Positions 38,102 to 51,361 of a stretch of 64,000 bases of DNA are shown here, piece after piece (position 1 is the first letter of the stretch; the number at the start of each line of letters is the position of its first letter). Origin of the DNA: Pseudomonas sp. Its GTDB lineage: Bacteria > Pseudomonadota > Gammaproteobacteria > Pseudomonadales > Pseudomonadaceae. The position numbers and the translations under genes are program-made. Location: positions 1 through 64,000 of the forward strand of contig JAKUTK010000022.1 in NCBI GenBank assembly GCA_022448005.1. Reading direction: 5' to 3'. A model generated the notes under the pieces. That model was not told the DNA's origin. It made no database searches and worked only from the letters and a program-made list of their open reading frames with translations.

Positions 38102-39412
38102 TCATGTTGCGAGACGCCGCTTCCCAACCAGTCGATCCATTGCGAATGCAATCATTAGCGTCACCAGCACCGGAACCAGCCAGCCCATGCTCTGCGCGGC
38201 CAAGGGTAATCGGGTGAACAGAACGGGAACCAGGTCGGTGAAGCCTGCCGCCGACAACCCATCCGCAACACCGAAGACCAATGTAACCGCCATCACCGGG
38301 ACGAAAACCCGGCTAGGCGAAACCCAGCAGCGATCCAGCAGATTCAGCGCCACCAGCATGATCGCCAGTGGGTAGAGTCCAACCAGCACGGGCACGGAGA
38401 CACTGATTAGCTGTGTCAGGCCCTGATTGGCCACCAACAGGCTGAACAGCGTGAATAACACCACGACAGTGCGATAACCAACCGGCATCAAACTGCTGAA
38501 GAATTCGCCACAAGCAGTGGTCAGCCCAACCGCTGTCGTCAGGCAGGCCAGTGTAATCACGATCGCAAGCAACAGGCTCCCTGTGGTACCGAAGGTGTGT
38601 TGCACATACGTAGTCAGAATCTGAACTCCATTTTGTGCCTCGCCAGCGATGCCCTGACTGGTTGCGCCCAGATAGAACAACGCCAGATACACCAGTGACA
38701 ATCCAAGCGCGGCTATGGCACCGGCAACCATTGAGTAGCGGGTTACCAGCGCCGCATTGGACACACCGCGATCACGGATCGCTGTCGCGATCACGATGCC
38801 GAATACCAGGGCGCCCAGGGTGTCCATGGTCAGATAGCCTTCCAGAAATCCTTTAAGCAAGGGACCGCTGCGGTAGCTCTCAGCAGTGACGCCAATGTCG
38901 CCAGCCGGCGCGAACACGGCCGCGCCGCCCAGCACCAGCAGCGCCGCCAATAGAACCGGCGTGATGAACTTGCCGACGCGGTTCACCAGCTGACCTGGAT
39001 TTACTGCGAGGAACAACGTCGCCGAAAAGAACAGCGCCGTATAAACGAACAAGGGAATGGCAGCGTTGCCGGTGAAGGGTGCAACTCCCATTTCAAACGA
39101 CACCACTGCCGTTCGCGGCGTCGCGAACAGCGGGCCGATGGCCAGGTACACGGCGACAGCCAGCAGCGTGCCAGCGCCACGCCCCAGCGGAGCGGTCAAG
39201 CGATCCATCCCGCCGCCGACCCGCGCCAGCGCGACCACAGTCAGCAAGGGCAAGCCGACGCCTGTCAGCAGAAATCCCAACGCAGCAAACCAAAGTGACT
39301 GTCCCGCAGCCATCCCAGCACTGGGTGGAAAAATGATGTTGCCAGCGCCGAGAAACAGCGCGAACGTCATAAAGCCAAGGGCCAGCAGATCGAGGCCTTT
39401 CAGTCGAGTCAT
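38102..39412 (-). CDS. braB: Branched-chain amino acid:Na+ symporter BraB/BrnQ
   Basis: A 436-residue transporter of the LIVCS family, with about twelve membrane segments. It begins MTRLKGLDLLALGFMTFALFLGAGNIIFPP, typical of BrnQ/BraB. FTGNAAIPLFVYTALFFSATLFLAVNPGQLVNRVGKFITP and LTTACGEFFSSLMPVGYRTVV follow. It imports leucine, isoleucine and valine with sodium. In PAO1 braB (PA1590) lies directly after sucD, as here. Confidence 0.95.
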   Translation of the reverse strand: MTRLKGLDLLALGFMTFALFLGAGNIIFPPSAGMAAGQSLWFAALGFLLTGVGLPLLTVVALARVGGGMDRLTAPLGRGAGTLLAVAVYLAIGPLFATPRTAVVSFEMGVAPFTGNAAIPLFVYTALFFSATLFLAVNPGQLVNRVGKFITPVLLAALLVLGGAAVFAPAGDIGVTAESYRSGPLLKGFLEGYLTMDTLGALVFGIVIATAIRDRGVSNAALVTRYSMVAGAIAALGLSLVYLALFYLGATSQGIAGEAQNGVQILTTYVQHTFGTTGSLLLAIVITLACLTTAVGLTTACGEFFSSLMPVGYRTVVVLFTLFSLLVANQGLTQLISVSVPVLVGLYPLAIMLVALNLLDRCWVSPSRVFVPVMAVTLVFGVADGLSAAGFTDLVPVLFTRLPLAAQSMGWLVPVLVTLMIAFAMDRLVGKRRLAT

Positions 39413-39635
39413 TGAACTATCACCACTACAGAAGGTTCCGGCACGAGTAACGCGCCAAGCGCTTACTTTCAGATACGACTACGCCGAGCCGCCTGAAAAA
39501 AAGCACGCACCTTAATCGAAATCGCCTTTAAGGGCGAGGAATCACAGCCCCATAAGAGACAGCGCAAAGCCGGCCGGCTGCTGCTCGGATTCGCTAAGAC
39601 GTAGCAAAGTCACCGTAGTCATCGTGCAGAAACAA
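39413..39635. other. braB leader region, no gene recognised
   Basis: A 223-base stretch between the braB start and the sucD terminator. It should hold the braB promoter; no clear sigma-70 pair or hairpin leader stands out. Confidence 0.4.
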
Positions 39636-39667
39636 AAATGCCAGTCAGACAGGGCTGACTGGCATTT
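39636..39667 (-). terminator. terminator of the sdh-suc superoperon
   Basis: AAATGCCAGTCAG (39636-39648) pairs with CTGACTGGCATTT (39655-39667), a 13-bp stem. On the minus strand the stem is followed by TTTTTGTTTC, so it ends transcripts of sucD, 19 bases after its stop. Confidence 0.88.
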
Positions 39668-39685
39668 GGCAATGCAAGCTGGAAA

Positions 39686-40573
39686 TCAGGCCTGCTTGGC
39701 TTCCCAGCCAGTGACTTCCGCCAGCGCTTTACCGATATCGGCAAGCGAGCGAACTGTCTTCACGCCGGCATCCTGCAGTGCTGCAAACTTCTCGTCTGCC
39801 GTTCCTTTGCCTCCGGAGATGATCGCGCCAGCGTGCCCCATCCGCTTGCCCGCAGGCGCCGTAACACCGGCGATGTAGGACACTACGGGCTTGGTGACAT
39901 TGGCCTTGATGTAAGCAGCAGCCTCCTCCTCGGCAGAACCACCGATCTCGCCGATCATGACGATCGCCTCGGTCTGCGGGTCTTCTTGGAACAGCTTGAG
40001 GATATCGATGAAGGTCGAGCCCGGAATGGGGTCGCCACCAATACCGACGCAGGTGGACTGACCAAAACCGGCATCAGTGGTCTGCTTGACCGCTTCATAG
40101 GTCAGCGTGCCCGAACGAGACACGATGCCGACCTTGCCCGGCATGTGGATGTGACCAGGCTGGATACCGATTTTGCACTCGCCGGGCGTGATCACACCCG
40201 GGCAGTTCGGCCCAATCAGGCGAACGCCCATTTCGTCGCACTTGATCTTCACTTCGAGCATATCGAGGGTCGGAATGCCTTCGGTGATGCAGACGATCAG
40301 CTTGATACCGCCGAACACCGCTTCAAGAATCGAGTCCTTGCAGAACGGTGCTGGCACGTAGATCACTGACGCATCAGCACCAGTCGCTGCAACCGCTTCT
40401 TTGACTGTGTTGAAAACCGGCAGCCCCAGATGGGTAGTACCGCCCTTACCCGGAGTAACGCCGCCGACCATCTTGGTGCCGTACTCGATAGCCTGCTCGG
40501 AGTGGAAGGTACCCTGCGAGCCGGTGAAGCCCTGGCAAATGACCTTGGTGTCTTTATTGATCAGGACGCTCAT
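39686..40573 (-). CDS. sucD: Succinyl-CoA synthetase (ADP-forming) alpha subunit SucD
   Basis: A 295-residue subunit. It carries the CoA-binding Rossmann domain ([30 protein letters not shown]) and the phosphorylated histidine H247 in [17 protein letters not shown]. With SucC it makes ATP and succinate from succinyl-CoA in the TCA cycle. Its start shares one base with the stop codon of sucC, so the two are tightly coupled. Last gene of the superoperon, followed by a hairpin terminator. Confidence 0.98.
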   Translation of the reverse strand: MSVLINKDTKVICQGFTGSQGTFHSEQAIEYGTKMVGGVTPGKGGTTHLGLPVFNTVKEAVAATGADASVIYVPAPFCKDSILEAVFGGIKLIVCITEGIPTLDMLEVKIKCDEMGVRLIGPNCPGVITPGECKIGIQPGHIHMPGKVGIVSRSGTLTYEAVKQTTDAGFGQSTCVGIGGDPIPGSTFIDILKLFQEDPQTEAIVMIGEIGGSAEEEAAAYIKANVTKPVVSYIAGVTAPAGKRMGHAGAIISGGKGTADEKFAALQDAGVKTVRSLADIGKALAEVTGWEAKQA

Positions 40574-41739
40574 TACTTGCCCTCCGCGGCTTTGACGACT
40601 TGAATGGCCGCATCGGTCAAGCTGGTTGCGCCGATGATATTCAGACCACTTTCACCCAGCATCTTGGCGCCGAGCTCGGCGTTGTTACCTTCCAGGCGAA
40701 CAACTACTGGCACCTTGACGCCGACCTCCTTGACCGCGCCGATGATGCCCTCTGCAATCATGTCGCAGCGAACGATGCCGCCGAAGATATTGACCAGAAC
40801 CGCCGCAACGTTTTCGTCCGACAGGATGATCTTGAAGGCCTCTGTCACGCGCTCTTCAGTTGCGCCACCGCCGACGTCGAGGAAGTTGGCAGGCTTGCCG
40901 CCGTGCAGGTTGACGATGTCCATAGTGCCCATGGCCAGACCGGCACCATTGACCATGCAACCGATGTTGCCTTCCAGAGCAACATAGTTGAGTTCCCACT
41001 TGGCTGCGTGAGCTTCACGCGGGTCGTCCTGGGAGGGGTCCTGCATGCCGCGCAGCTTGGGCTGGCGATAAATGGCATTGCTGTCGATATTCAGCTTGGC
41101 ATCCAGGCAGTGCAGGTTGCCGTCTTTCTTGATCACCAGCGGATTGACTTCGAGCAGCGCCAAATCGTAGTCGACGAACAGCTTGGCCAAGCCTACGAAA
41201 ATATGGACGAACTGCTTGACCTGATCGCCTTTGAGCCCAAGCTGGAACGCCAGCTCACGACCTTGGAACGGCTGAGCGCCAACAAGCGGATCGATGGTTG
41301 CCTTGAGGATTTTTTCCGGCGTGTCGTGAGCAACTTTTTCGATGTCGACGCCGCCTTCGGTGGAGGCCATGAAGACCACCCGGCGAGTAGCGCGATCAAC
41401 GACGGCACCCAGGTACAATTCTTTATCAATGTCGGTGCAGGCTTCTACGAGAATCTTGCTGACCGGTTGTCCGTTGGCGTCGGTCTGGTAGGTCACCAAG
41501 CGCTTGTCCAGCCACTGCTCGGCGAATGCCCGGGCTTCGTCCTTGCTGCGGACGAGTTTGACGCCACCCGCCTTGCCGCGACCTCCCGCATGTACCTGGG
41601 CTTTGACTACCCACTCCGTACCGCCGATCTGATCACAGGCTTCAGCCGCTTCTTTAGGGCTATCGATCGCGTAGCCCTTGGAGACCGGCAGTCCGTACTC
41701 GGCAAACAGTTGCTTACCCTGATATTCGTGAAGATTCAT
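40573..41739 (-). CDS. sucC: Succinyl-CoA synthetase beta subunit SucC
   Basis: A 388-residue ATP-grasp subunit of standard length. It starts [22 protein letters not shown]. It includes the nucleotide-binding [17 protein letters not shown] and the alpha/beta ligase segments [16 protein letters not shown] and [15 protein letters not shown]. It partners SucD. It lies 175 bases after lpd, the longest gap within the suc genes apart from that before sucA, and may have an internal promoter or processing site there. Confidence 0.98.
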   Translation of the reverse strand: MNLHEYQGKQLFAEYGLPVSKGYAIDSPKEAAEACDQIGGTEWVVKAQVHAGGRGKAGGVKLVRSKDEARAFAEQWLDKRLVTYQTDANGQPVSKILVEACTDIDKELYLGAVVDRATRRVVFMASTEGGVDIEKVAHDTPEKILKATIDPLVGAQPFQGRELAFQLGLKGDQVKQFVHIFVGLAKLFVDYDLALLEVNPLVIKKDGNLHCLDAKLNIDSNAIYRQPKLRGMQDPSQDDPREAHAAKWELNYVALEGNIGCMVNGAGLAMGTMDIVNLHGGKPANFLDVGGGATEERVTEAFKIILSDENVAAVLVNIFGGIVRCDMIAEGIIGAVKEVGVKVPVVVRLEGNNAELGAKMLGESGLNIIGATSLTDAAIQVVKAAEGK

Positions 41740-41914
41740 CTTAGCTACCGTTCGGTTTGATGTGCATCAGACACCACATTGCTGCGGCGTCACCTCAAGT
41801 CGCTGAAAACTATCGAAGATACCTTTCAAAGACCTGTCATACCTTGCGCGAAGGTATTCGGCAGCTGCACTAGGCCTGAAAGCCCAGTGCATGCCGCCGT
41901 TTATTGCTGCGCTG

Positions 41915-43441
<1,527 letters not shown>

Positions 43442-43444
43442 TTA

Positions 43445-44671
43445 TTAGATGTCCAGCAACAGACGCGCCGGGTCTTCCAGCAGATTTTTGATGGTCACCA
43501 GGAAGCTCACTGCTTCCTTGCCGTCGATCAGGCGATGGTCATAGGACAGCGCCAGGTACATCATCGGCCGGATAACCACTTGACCATTGACAGCCATCGG
43601 ACGCTGCAGAATGTTGTGCATGCCCAGGATAGCGGCCTGTGGCGGGTTCACGATCGGAGTCGACATCATCGAACCGAACGTACCGCCATTGGTGATGGTG
43701 AAGGTGCCGCCAGTCATCTCATCAATCGACAGCTTGCCATCACGCGCCTTTTTGCCGAAGGTGGCGATGCCGCTTTCGACTTCAGCCAGGTTCATCAGTT
43801 CGGCATTGCGCAGAACAGGGACGACCAGACCACGATCACTGGAGACTGCGACACCGATGTCCTGATAGCCGTGGTAAACGATGTCGGTGCCGTCGATCGA
43901 CGCGTTGACTGCCGGGAAACGCTTCAACGCTTCAACAGAAGCTTTGACGAAGAAGGACATGAAGCCCAGACGCACGCCATTGTGAGTCTTCTCGAAAAGA
44001 TCCTTGTACTTCGAACGAAGGGCCATGACTTCGGTCATGTCGACCTCGTTGAAGGTCGTCAGCATCGCCATGTTCGACTGAGCCTCGACCAGGCGCTCGG
44101 CAACCTTCGCACGCAGACGGGTCATCGGCACGCGCTTCTCAGTGCGATCGCCGCCAGCTGCAACAGGAGCAGCAGCAGTGCTGGCAGCAGGCTTGCTAGC
44201 AGCCGGAGCGGACTTCTTGGCTTCGATAGCGGCAACCAGGTCTTCTTTAGTCACGCGACCATCTTTACCAGTGCCCTTGACGCTGTTCGGGTCGATGCCG
44301 TTTTCCTCGGCCAGCTTGCGGGCAGCAGGCGCGAGGATGGCATCTTCAGCGCCGGCTGCCGGTGCCGAAGCTGCATGGGCTGCCGGAGCGGCGGCTTCAG
44401 CAGGCGCCGATGCGGCGGGAGCCGAGGCTGTGGCACCTGCGTCGAGCTTGCCAAGCAGCTCACCGCTGAGGACGGTATCCCCTTCGTTTTTAGCGATTTC
44501 GCTCAGCACGCCATCCGCTTCTGCCAGCACTTCCATGACAACCTTGTCGGTCTCGATGTCGACAATGAGTTCGTCACGCTTTACCGCATCGCCCGGCTGC
44601 TTGTGCCAGGTCGCAACGGTGCCGTCAGCAACCGATTCCGGAAATTGAGGGGCTTTGATCTCGATAGCCAT
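43445..44671 (-). CDS. sucB: 2-oxoglutarate dehydrogenase E2 (dihydrolipoyl succinyltransferase) SucB
   Basis: A 408-residue E2. A single lipoyl domain (1-80) has the lipoylated K43 in [11 protein letters not shown]. An Ala/Pro-rich linker follows (about 82-103), then the E3-binding domain (about 107-148, [17 protein letters not shown]), a second linker, and the catalytic domain with H379 and D383 in [15 protein letters not shown]. It transfers succinyl to CoA. The start is the ATG at 44671. It follows sucA by 67 bases. Confidence 0.98.
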   Translation of the reverse strand: MAIEIKAPQFPESVADGTVATWHKQPGDAVKRDELIVDIETDKVVMEVLAEADGVLSEIAKNEGDTVLSGELLGKLDAGATASAPAASAPAEAAAPAAHAASAPAAGAEDAILAPAARKLAEENGIDPNSVKGTGKDGRVTKEDLVAAIEAKKSAPAASKPAASTAAAPVAAGGDRTEKRVPMTRLRAKVAERLVEAQSNMAMLTTFNEVDMTEVMALRSKYKDLFEKTHNGVRLGFMSFFVKASVEALKRFPAVNASIDGTDIVYHGYQDIGVAVSSDRGLVVPVLRNAELMNLAEVESGIATFGKKARDGKLSIDEMTGGTFTITNGGTFGSMMSTPIVNPPQAAILGMHNILQRPMAVNGQVVIRPMMYLALSYDHRLIDGKEAVSFLVTIKNLLEDPARLLLDI

Positions 44672-44738
44672 TAGCTGGGTCCTATTGATTCGGTTTTTAC
44701 ATCGAGGCCGCGATGATCGCGGCCTCTTGCAAGAATGA

Positions 44739-47570
44739 TTAAACGGTGAAGGCGTCCTGCAGCAGTTTTTCCTGCTGTTCGGCGTGCATGGAGGCGTAAC
44801 CGACCGCAGGCGCTGCAGAAGCTTCACGACCCGCGTATTGCAGGAACAGCTCCTTCTTGTGTGCGACGGCAACACGACGCATATGATGCTGGCTGCAATA
44901 CCAGGCGCCCTGGTTCATCGGCTCTTCCTGACACCAGACGATATTCTTGAGGTTCTGGTAAGGCGCAAGCACCTCAGCCAAATCATCTTCCGGGAACGGA
45001 TACAGCTGTTCCAGCCGAACGATCGCGATGTCCTCACGGCCCTCGTTCCGGCGCTTGTCCAGCAGGTCGTAATAAACCTTGCCACTGCACATAACAACGC
45101 GTTCGACCTTGCTCGGATCGATCTGATCAATCTCCGGAATCACGGTCAGGAACGAACCTTGGGTCAGGTCTTCCAGGGTTGAGGTCGCCAGCTTATGACG
45201 CAGGAGGGATTTCGGCGTCAGCGCTACCAGAGGCTTGCGCAGGGGACGGATCGCCTGCCGGCGAAGCATGTGATAGACCTGAGCCGGAGTTGTCGGCACA
45301 CACACTTGGATGTTGTGCTCAGCGCACAGCTGCAGATAGCGCTCCAGACGTGCTGACGAATGCTCTGGTCCCTGCCCTTCATAGCCGTGCGGCAATAGCA
45401 TGGTCAGACCACACAGCCGGCCCCACTTGTGCTCGCCGCTGGTGATGAACTGATCAATTACGACCTGTGCACCGTTGGCGAAGTCACCGAACTGGGCCTC
45501 CCACACCACCAATGCGTTCGGCATGGTAGTGGCATAACCGTACTCAAACGCCAATACCGCCTCTTCCGACAGGAAGGAGTCATAGAGGTCGAAGCGAGGC
45601 TGGCCTTCGTAAAGATGCTGAAGCGGGATGTAGGTGCTGCCATCCTTCTGGTTGTGCAACGCCGCATGGCGGTGCGAGAAGGTGCCACGGCCCACGTCCT
45701 GACCACTGATACGAACCGGATGACCTTCGAACAACAGGGTTGCATAGGCCAGTGTCTCGGCGTAGCCCCAGTTGATGGCAAGCGCACCGGCACCCATTTT
45801 CTGGCGATCTTCGAGAATCTTCGAAACCTGACGCTGAACGACGAAGCCTTCAGGCACCGCAAGCATCTTGCTGGACAGCTCCTGCAGCGCCTTTAATTCG
45901 AAACGCGTGTCATAGCGAGCAGTCCAGGTATGACCCAGATAAGGACGCCAATCAACAAACAATTCCTTGTTCGGTTCTTTGACCAGACTCTTAACCACGT
46001 GAAGACCGTTGTCCAACGCGGCACGATACTCATCGACCTTGGCCTGAACGCGCTCGTTGTCGAGTACGTTGGATTGCGTCAGCGCATCGGCGTACAGCTC
46101 ACGTGTAGTGCGCTGCTTGGCGATCTTCTGATACATCAGTGGCTGAGTGCCGCTAGGCTCATCCGCTTCGTTGTGACCACGACGGCGGTAGCAGATCAGG
46201 TCGATAACAATGTCGCGCTTGAACTGCATCCGGTAATCGACAGCGAGCTGGGTGACGAAGAGGACAGCTTCAGGATCATCCGCGTTCACGTGGAAGATCG
46301 GAGCCTGGATCATCTTTGCAACGTCGGTCGCATACTCAGTGGAGCGCGCATCTTCTTGCTTGTTGGTGGTAAAGCCAACCTGGTTGTTGATCACGATCCG
46401 GATGGTACCTCCCGTGCGATACGCACGAGTCTGGGACATCTGGAACGTTTCCATCACGACGCCCTGCCCCGCCACGGCGGCATCACCATGAATCGTGACC
46501 GGCAGAACCTTGTCGCCCACCGCATCACAACGACGATCCTGACGGGCACGGACGGAGCCTTCAACGACCGGCGAAACGATTTCCAGGTGCGACGGGTTGA
46601 ATGCCATCGCCAAGTGTATTTCGCCACCCGGAGTCATCACGTTCGAAGAGAAGCCCTGGTGATACTTCACATCGCCGGAACTGAGCCCTTCGACCTTTTT
46701 GCCTTCGAATTCGTCGAAGAGGTCGCGCGGGTTCTTGCCGAAGGTGTTGACCAGTACGTTAAGACGGCCACGGTGGGCCATGCCAATGACGATCTCCTTG
46801 GTGCCATAAGAGCCAGAGCGTTGGATTATTTCATCCAGCAATGGAATCAGACTCTCGCCACCTTCCAGGCCAAACCGCTTGGTTCCCGGATATTTGGTGC
46901 CCAGGTACTTTTCCAGGCCCTCAGCTGCCGTCAGCCGCTCAAGCAGGTGACTCTTGATTTCCGGTGAAAAAGACGGGCGACCACGAACGCTTTCGAGTCT
47001 CTGCAGAAACCAATTGCGCTGGTCTGAGTCGACGATGTGGGTGAATTCAGCCCCAATAGTGCGGCAATACGTCTCTTGCAGCGCCTGGTGAATGTCACGC
47101 AAGGTTGCCTGATCTTTGCCCATGGCAAGGTCGCCGGTACGGAAAACCGTATCCAGATCAGCGTCAGTCAGGGCGTAGTTGTTGATTGCCAGGTCGGCAG
47201 GCGCCGGCCGTTGCTGCAAGCCGAGCGGATCAAGCTGGGCCACCTGATGGCCACGCATCCGGTACGCTTGAATAAGGCGCAGGACTTCAACCTGTTTCTT
47301 CTCATGCTCGCTACTGACACTACCGGCTGAAGCAGGCTGAGCGCGGCGTTGGTTTTTGGCCAACAGCACGAAGTGATCGCGGATTGTCGAATGCGATACA
47401 TCGGCCGCAGCGCCACCGCTGACGGGCAGCTTCTGGAAATAGGTGCGCCACTCTTCGGGCACAGCGTTGGGATCGTGCAGGTAGAGCTCGTAGAGCTCTT
47501 CCACATAGGCAGCGTTACCACCGGATAGGTGGGCACTGTCCCACATGCGCTGCATTACGCTTTCTTGCAT
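44739..47570 (-). CDS. sucA: 2-oxoglutarate dehydrogenase E1 SucA
   Basis: A 943-residue thiamine diphosphate-dependent E1 of usual size. The N-terminus [30 protein letters not shown] is typical and binds E2. The catalytic part contains [33 protein letters not shown] and INNQVGFTT (ThDP/Mg site), and later [20 protein letters not shown]. It decarboxylates 2-oxoglutarate. It is preceded by a 287-base gap after sdhB that contains a stable hairpin. Confidence 0.98.
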   Translation of the reverse strand: MQESVMQRMWDSAHLSGGNAAYVEELYELYLHDPNAVPEEWRTYFQKLPVSGGAAADVSHSTIRDHFVLLAKNQRRAQPASAGSVSSEHEKKQVEVLRLIQAYRMRGHQVAQLDPLGLQQRPAPADLAINNYALTDADLDTVFRTGDLAMGKDQATLRDIHQALQETYCRTIGAEFTHIVDSDQRNWFLQRLESVRGRPSFSPEIKSHLLERLTAAEGLEKYLGTKYPGTKRFGLEGGESLIPLLDEIIQRSGSYGTKEIVIGMAHRGRLNVLVNTFGKNPRDLFDEFEGKKVEGLSSGDVKYHQGFSSNVMTPGGEIHLAMAFNPSHLEIVSPVVEGSVRARQDRRCDAVGDKVLPVTIHGDAAVAGQGVVMETFQMSQTRAYRTGGTIRIVINNQVGFTTNKQEDARSTEYATDVAKMIQAPIFHVNADDPEAVLFVTQLAVDYRMQFKRDIVIDLICYRRRGHNEADEPSGTQPLMYQKIAKQRTTRELYADALTQSNVLDNERVQAKVDEYRAALDNGLHVVKSLVKEPNKELFVDWRPYLGHTWTARYDTRFELKALQELSSKMLAVPEGFVVQRQVSKILEDRQKMGAGALAINWGYAETLAYATLLFEGHPVRISGQDVGRGTFSHRHAALHNQKDGSTYIPLQHLYEGQPRFDLYDSFLSEEAVLAFEYGYATTMPNALVVWEAQFGDFANGAQVVIDQFITSGEHKWGRLCGLTMLLPHGYEGQGPEHSSARLERYLQLCAEHNIQVCVPTTPAQVYHMLRRQAIRPLRKPLVALTPKSLLRHKLATSTLEDLTQGSFLTVIPEIDQIDPSKVERVVMCSGKVYYDLLDKRRNEGREDIAIVRLEQLYPFPEDDLAEVLAPYQNLKNIVWCQEEPMNQGAWYCSQHHMRRVAVAHKKELFLQYAGREASAAPAVGYASMHAEQQEKLLQDAFTV

Positions 47571-47857
47571 GTCTGGTCACCTTCGATAAGGAGACACCAC
47601 CAGCGTGGAGACCGCAGCATGACTTCCCAAGTTCTGAAGCAGCGACCCAGGTAAAGCCACTACGGACCGCGCAGATAGTTTCCGAGAACCACCCCGGATG
47701 CCCCTGCTGGTCATCAAATTTTCAGAGCGAAACCACGGCTTTGTGAGCTGGGGTTCCTACTAAGACTACGGCGCCGAGTTGAACTCAGGCGCCGTAGGTG
47801 TCGCGGTAAAGCATTAAAGGCCTGCAACTACTAATACTTGCAGACGCTTTGGGTGCA
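47571..47857 (-). promoter_or_regulatory. sdhB-sucA intergenic region with long hairpin
   Basis: A 287-base gap inside the superoperon. CTACGGCGCC (47766-47775) pairs with GGCGCCGTAG (47788-47797), and inside it GAGTT pairs with AACTC, giving a stem of about 15 bp with a small bulge and one-base apex. There is no T-run, so it is more likely an attenuator, mRNA-stability or processing element than a complete terminator. No gene recognised. Confidence 0.5.
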
Positions 47858-48562
47858 TCAGGTTGCGCTCTGCAGCAGCATATTCCGCACATGGCCAATG
47901 GCCTTGGTCGGATTTAGCCCTTTCGGACACACGCTCACGCAGTTCATGATGCCCCGGCAGCGAAACACGCTGAACGGATCATCCAAAGCAGACAGACGGT
48001 TCTCGGTCTCGGTGTCGCGGCTGTCGGCTAGGAATCGATAAGCCTGTAGCAGCGCAGCGGGTCCGAGGAACTTGTCTGGATTCCACCAGAAGGACGGGCA
48101 GCTCGTGGAGCAGCAAGCGCACAGGATGCACTCGTACAGACCGTCAAGCTTCTCCCGATCCTCTGGACTCTGCAGACGTTCGATAGCCGGAGCCGGGGTA
48201 TCGTTCATCAAATAGGGGCGAACCTTCTCGTACTGCTTATAGAAGATGCCCATATCGACCGCCAAGTCACGAATAACTGGCAAACCGGGTAGAGGTCGAA
48301 CAACCAGCTTATTGCCTTTGACTACAGACGAGAGCGGCGTGATGCAGGCCAGCCCGTTCTTGCCGTTCAGGTTCATGCCGTCGGAGCCACAGACTCCTTC
48401 ACGGCACGAGCGACGATAGGAGAAGCCCTCGTCCTGCTCTTTGATAAGGGCAAGCACGTCGAGCACCATCAGGTCTTTACCGTCGGTATTGACCTGAAAG
48501 TCCTGCATGTAGGGCTTTGCGTCTTTATCCGGGTTATAGCGATAAACGCTCACTTGCAACAT
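47858..48562 (-). CDS. sdhB: Succinate dehydrogenase iron-sulfur subunit SdhB
   Basis: A 234-residue subunit of complex II. [2Fe-2S] site: C53, C58, D61 and C73 in SCREGVCGSDGMNLNGKNG followed by LAC; the Asp ligand position is normal in enterics and pseudomonads. The [4Fe-4S] and [3Fe-4S] motifs are CILCACCSTSCP and CRGIMNCVSVCPKGLNP. It passes electrons from SdhA to quinone at the membrane subunits. It begins ten bases after sdhA. Confidence 0.98.
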   Translation of the reverse strand: MLQVSVYRYNPDKDAKPYMQDFQVNTDGKDLMVLDVLALIKEQDEGFSYRRSCREGVCGSDGMNLNGKNGLACITPLSSVVKGNKLVVRPLPGLPVIRDLAVDMGIFYKQYEKVRPYLMNDTPAPAIERLQSPEDREKLDGLYECILCACCSTSCPSFWWNPDKFLGPAALLQAYRFLADSRDTETENRLSALDDPFSVFRCRGIMNCVSVCPKGLNPTKAIGHVRNMLLQSAT

Positions 48563-48572
48563 ATCGGCGACC

Positions 48573-50345
48573 TCAGTAAGTCCGAACCTTGGGTTCGAAA
48601 GTCGGAACAGTCTTCGGAGAGAAGTTCACGGCACGCTTGGCTACGCGCTTCTCACCCGGGAAGTACAGGGTGTGGCACAGCCAGTTTTCGTCATCACGCT
48701 CTTCGAAATCCTCGCGGGCATGTGCGCCGCGCGATTCCTTGCGATTTTCCGCGGCGATAGCAGTCGCTTCAGCCACTTCGAGCAAGTTCTGCAGTTCCAG
48801 CGCTTCAATACGCGCGGTATTGAAAGCCTGGCTCTTGTCAGAAATCTTAACGTTAGCGATGCGCTGGCGCAGATCAGCAAGCTGAGCAATACCCTTCTGC
48901 ATGTATTCGCCCGTACGGAATACACCGAAATAGTTCTGCATGCAGCTCTGCAGCTCTTTTCGCAGTGAAGCGACGTCTTCGCCCTCTGTCCGCTCGTTCA
49001 AGCTGGCGAGACGATTCAAAGCAACGTCCAGGTCGGTTTCAGTCGCACCACGGTGCTCGATACCGTCCTTCAGAGCTTTCTCCAGATGGAGACCGGCCGC
49101 GCGACCGAATACAACAAGGTCAAGCAGCGAGTTGCCACCCAGACGGTTGGCACCATGAACCGATACGCATGCCACTTCGCCTACCGCAAACAGCCCATCG
49201 ATAATCTTGTCATTACCGTTGGCATCCTGGGTCATCGCCTGGCCATGAATGTTAGTAGCGATGCCACCCATCATGTAGTGACAGGTCGGAACCACAGGCA
49301 CCGGAGCAGTTACAGGGTCAACGTGCGCGAAGGTCTTCGACAGCTCGCAGATACCAGGGAGACGGCTGTGCAGAACGTCCTCACCCAGGTGATCGAGCTT
49401 CAGCATCACGTGATCGCCATCCGGACCACAGCCGTTGCCAGCCAGGATTTCCTTGACCATTGATCGAGCAACAACGTCACGGCCAGCCAGATCTTTCGCG
49501 TTCGGCGCGTAACGCTCCATGAAGCGCTCACCATGCTTGTTGATCAGGTAGCCACCCTCACCGCGGCAACCTTCGGTCACCAGCACACCAGCGCCGGCGA
49601 TACCGGTCGGATGGAACTGCCACATTTCGATGTCTTGAACCGGCACACCAGCACGCAGCGCCATGCCGATTCCGTCACCGGTGTTGATCAACGCATTGGT
49701 AGTAGATGCATAGATCCGACCCGCACCACCGGTCGCCAGCACAACAGCCTTGGAACGGATATAGACCGTTTCGCCGTCTTCGATGCAGATCGCGATGATG
49801 CCGACGATAGCGCCATCCTGGTTCTTCACCAGGTCTACGCCATACCATTCGTTGAGGAAGGACGTACCCGCCTTCAAGTTGGCCTGGTACAGAGTGTGCA
49901 AAAGCGCATGACCGGTACGGTCAGCAGCAGCACAGGTACGAGCCGCCTGACCGCCCTTACCATAGTCTTTGGACTGGCCACCGAATGGGCGCTGGTAAAT
50001 ACGACCCTGCTCGGTACGGGAGAACGGCAGCCCCATATGCTCGAGCTCGAACACCGCTTCTGGGCCAACGGAACACATGTATTCGATAGCATCCTGGTCA
50101 CCGATGTAGTCGGAGCCCTTGACGGTATCGTACATGTGCCAGCGCCAGTCGTCGTTCGGGTCAGCCGAAGCGATAGCACAGGTAATGCCGCCTTGCGCAG
50201 AAACAGTATGCGAGCGCGTCGGAAAAACCTTGGTCACTACCGCTGTTTTATGGCCACCTTGAGCCAACTGCAGCGCGGCACGCATGCCCGCGCCACCACC
50301 ACCAATGATGATGGCGTCATAAGAAAGAGTACGAATGCTAGCCAT
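48573..50345 (-). CDS. sdhA: Succinate dehydrogenase flavoprotein subunit SdhA
   Basis: A 590-residue flavoprotein of standard length. The FAD loop is GGGGAG (15-20), the covalent FAD histidine H46 in [11 protein letters not shown], the active-site region [21 protein letters not shown], and [18 protein letters not shown]. It oxidises succinate to fumarate. It sits three bases after sdhD and ten before sdhB in the sdhCDAB order. Confidence 0.98.
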   Translation of the reverse strand: MASIRTLSYDAIIIGGGGAGMRAALQLAQGGHKTAVVTKVFPTRSHTVSAQGGITCAIASADPNDDWRWHMYDTVKGSDYIGDQDAIEYMCSVGPEAVFELEHMGLPFSRTEQGRIYQRPFGGQSKDYGKGGQAARTCAAADRTGHALLHTLYQANLKAGTSFLNEWYGVDLVKNQDGAIVGIIAICIEDGETVYIRSKAVVLATGGAGRIYASTTNALINTGDGIGMALRAGVPVQDIEMWQFHPTGIAGAGVLVTEGCRGEGGYLINKHGERFMERYAPNAKDLAGRDVVARSMVKEILAGNGCGPDGDHVMLKLDHLGEDVLHSRLPGICELSKTFAHVDPVTAPVPVVPTCHYMMGGIATNIHGQAMTQDANGNDKIIDGLFAVGEVACVSVHGANRLGGNSLLDLVVFGRAAGLHLEKALKDGIEHRGATETDLDVALNRLASLNERTEGEDVASLRKELQSCMQNYFGVFRTGEYMQKGIAQLADLRQRIANVKISDKSQAFNTARIEALELQNLLEVAEATAIAAENRKESRGAHAREDFEERDDENWLCHTLYFPGEKRVAKRAVNFSPKTVPTFEPKVRTY

Positions 50346-50348
50346 GGA

Positions 50349-50717
50349 TCAGATACCCCAAAGAATCTGCACGCCCCAGACGAAGAAAGTGAACATGGCT
50401 ATGCCACACACCGCCTGGAAGAGAAAACGCACGCCGGTTGCCCATTTACCGATAGCCATGCTGGTCAGGTAGTCAGTGGAAATCGTCCACATACCAACCC
50501 ATGCATGAACACTGAGTGCAACGAGTGCTAGGAGACTGAAGATGCGCATCCACTGAGCGGAGAACAACGCATGCCACTGAGCGTATTCCAGCCCCGGATT
50601 TGCCATGAGGTATCCGATCAGGAACAGAAAATAAGCCGCCAGGACCACCGCTGAAACGCGCTGAGCCATCCAGTCATAAAGACCTGAGCGGGAAAAGTTG
50701 GTGACGTTGGTTACCAT
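50349..50717 (-). CDS. sdhD: Succinate dehydrogenase membrane anchor SdhD
   Basis: A 122-residue anchor with three membrane segments (about 18-38, 52-73 and 94-116). The family motifs are SGLYDWMAQRVSAVVLAAYF near the N-terminus and VALSVHAWVGMWTISTDYL, whose His is the probable heme b ligand. The start is the ATG at 50717 with GGAG seven bases upstream; a TTG two codons before is rejected. It overlaps the stop of sdhC by seven bases. Confidence 0.95.
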   Translation of the reverse strand: MVTNVTNFSRSGLYDWMAQRVSAVVLAAYFLFLIGYLMANPGLEYAQWHALFSAQWMRIFSLLALVALSVHAWVGMWTISTDYLTSMAIGKWATGVRFLFQAVCGIAMFTFFVWGVQILWGI

Positions 50718-51085
50718 ATCCAAACTCCCGCCAGAACGATCAGCACCGCCGACACGGCCAAAACGATTTTCGAGCCTAGCTTCCCGCCTTCCAGCGTTTC
50801 GCCATGGCCGGTATCCATGACCAGGTGGCGCACACCGGCCACCAAGTGATACAGCAATGCTGAGAGCAAAGCCCAGACCACCAGCTTAGCTAGCGGACTA
50901 CCGAGATACGCCTTCACATCTTCAAAGCCTTCAACAGAAGACAAAGAGACATCAAGCGCAAGCAGTAGGACGGCCACACCAACAAACAAAATCACGCCGG
51001 AAATGCGGTGAAGGATTGAGGTGTAAGCAGTGATTGGGAGTTTTATTGTCCTAAGATCTAGGTTTACAGGTCGTTGGCTTTTCAC
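50711..51085 (-). CDS. sdhC: Succinate dehydrogenase cytochrome b556 subunit SdhC
   Basis: A 124-residue membrane subunit with three membrane segments. The N-terminal motif RPVNLDLRTIKLPITAYTSI, continuing LHRISG, is the quinone-site signature; LVAGVRHLVMDTG contains the heme-ligand histidine. First gene of the sdhCDAB-sucAB-lpd-sucCD superoperon. A sigma-70 promoter lies about 130 bases upstream. Confidence 0.96.
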   Translation of the reverse strand: MKSQRPVNLDLRTIKLPITAYTSILHRISGVILFVGVAVLLLALDVSLSSVEGFEDVKAYLGSPLAKLVVWALLSALLYHLVAGVRHLVMDTGHGETLEGGKLGSKIVLAVSAVLIVLAGVWIW

Positions 51086-51217
51086 GGCTTTTTATCACAC
51101 TTGAGAGCCCCGAAACCGCAGGGCAAAGTTGTTGGGAAGAGCACGCAGCGGTACCCGCCACCCACGAGTGACAACCCACAGGAAACTGCCTGTAAGGCCC
51201 CTGCCGGTCGGTCGCCG

Positions 51218-51246
51218 ATTATAAACAGTTAGGTCGCTAATGACAA
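51218..51246 (-). promoter_or_regulatory. sigma-70 promoter of sdhC
   Basis: On the minus strand TTGTCA (51246-51241), a 17-base spacer and a perfect TATAAT (51223-51218). The predicted transcript has a leader of about 125 bases before the sdhC ATG. Confidence 0.8.
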
Positions 51247-51361
51247 TGTGGTGAAGTGCCACTAAAGGCGGATGGCGCCTGGGTTTGTAATTCGCGTAAA
51301 TAGCCTTTTCTGTGATGCGAATTCACCCCTAAACCCCTCTACAGCTGGCGGCTCACCCAAA

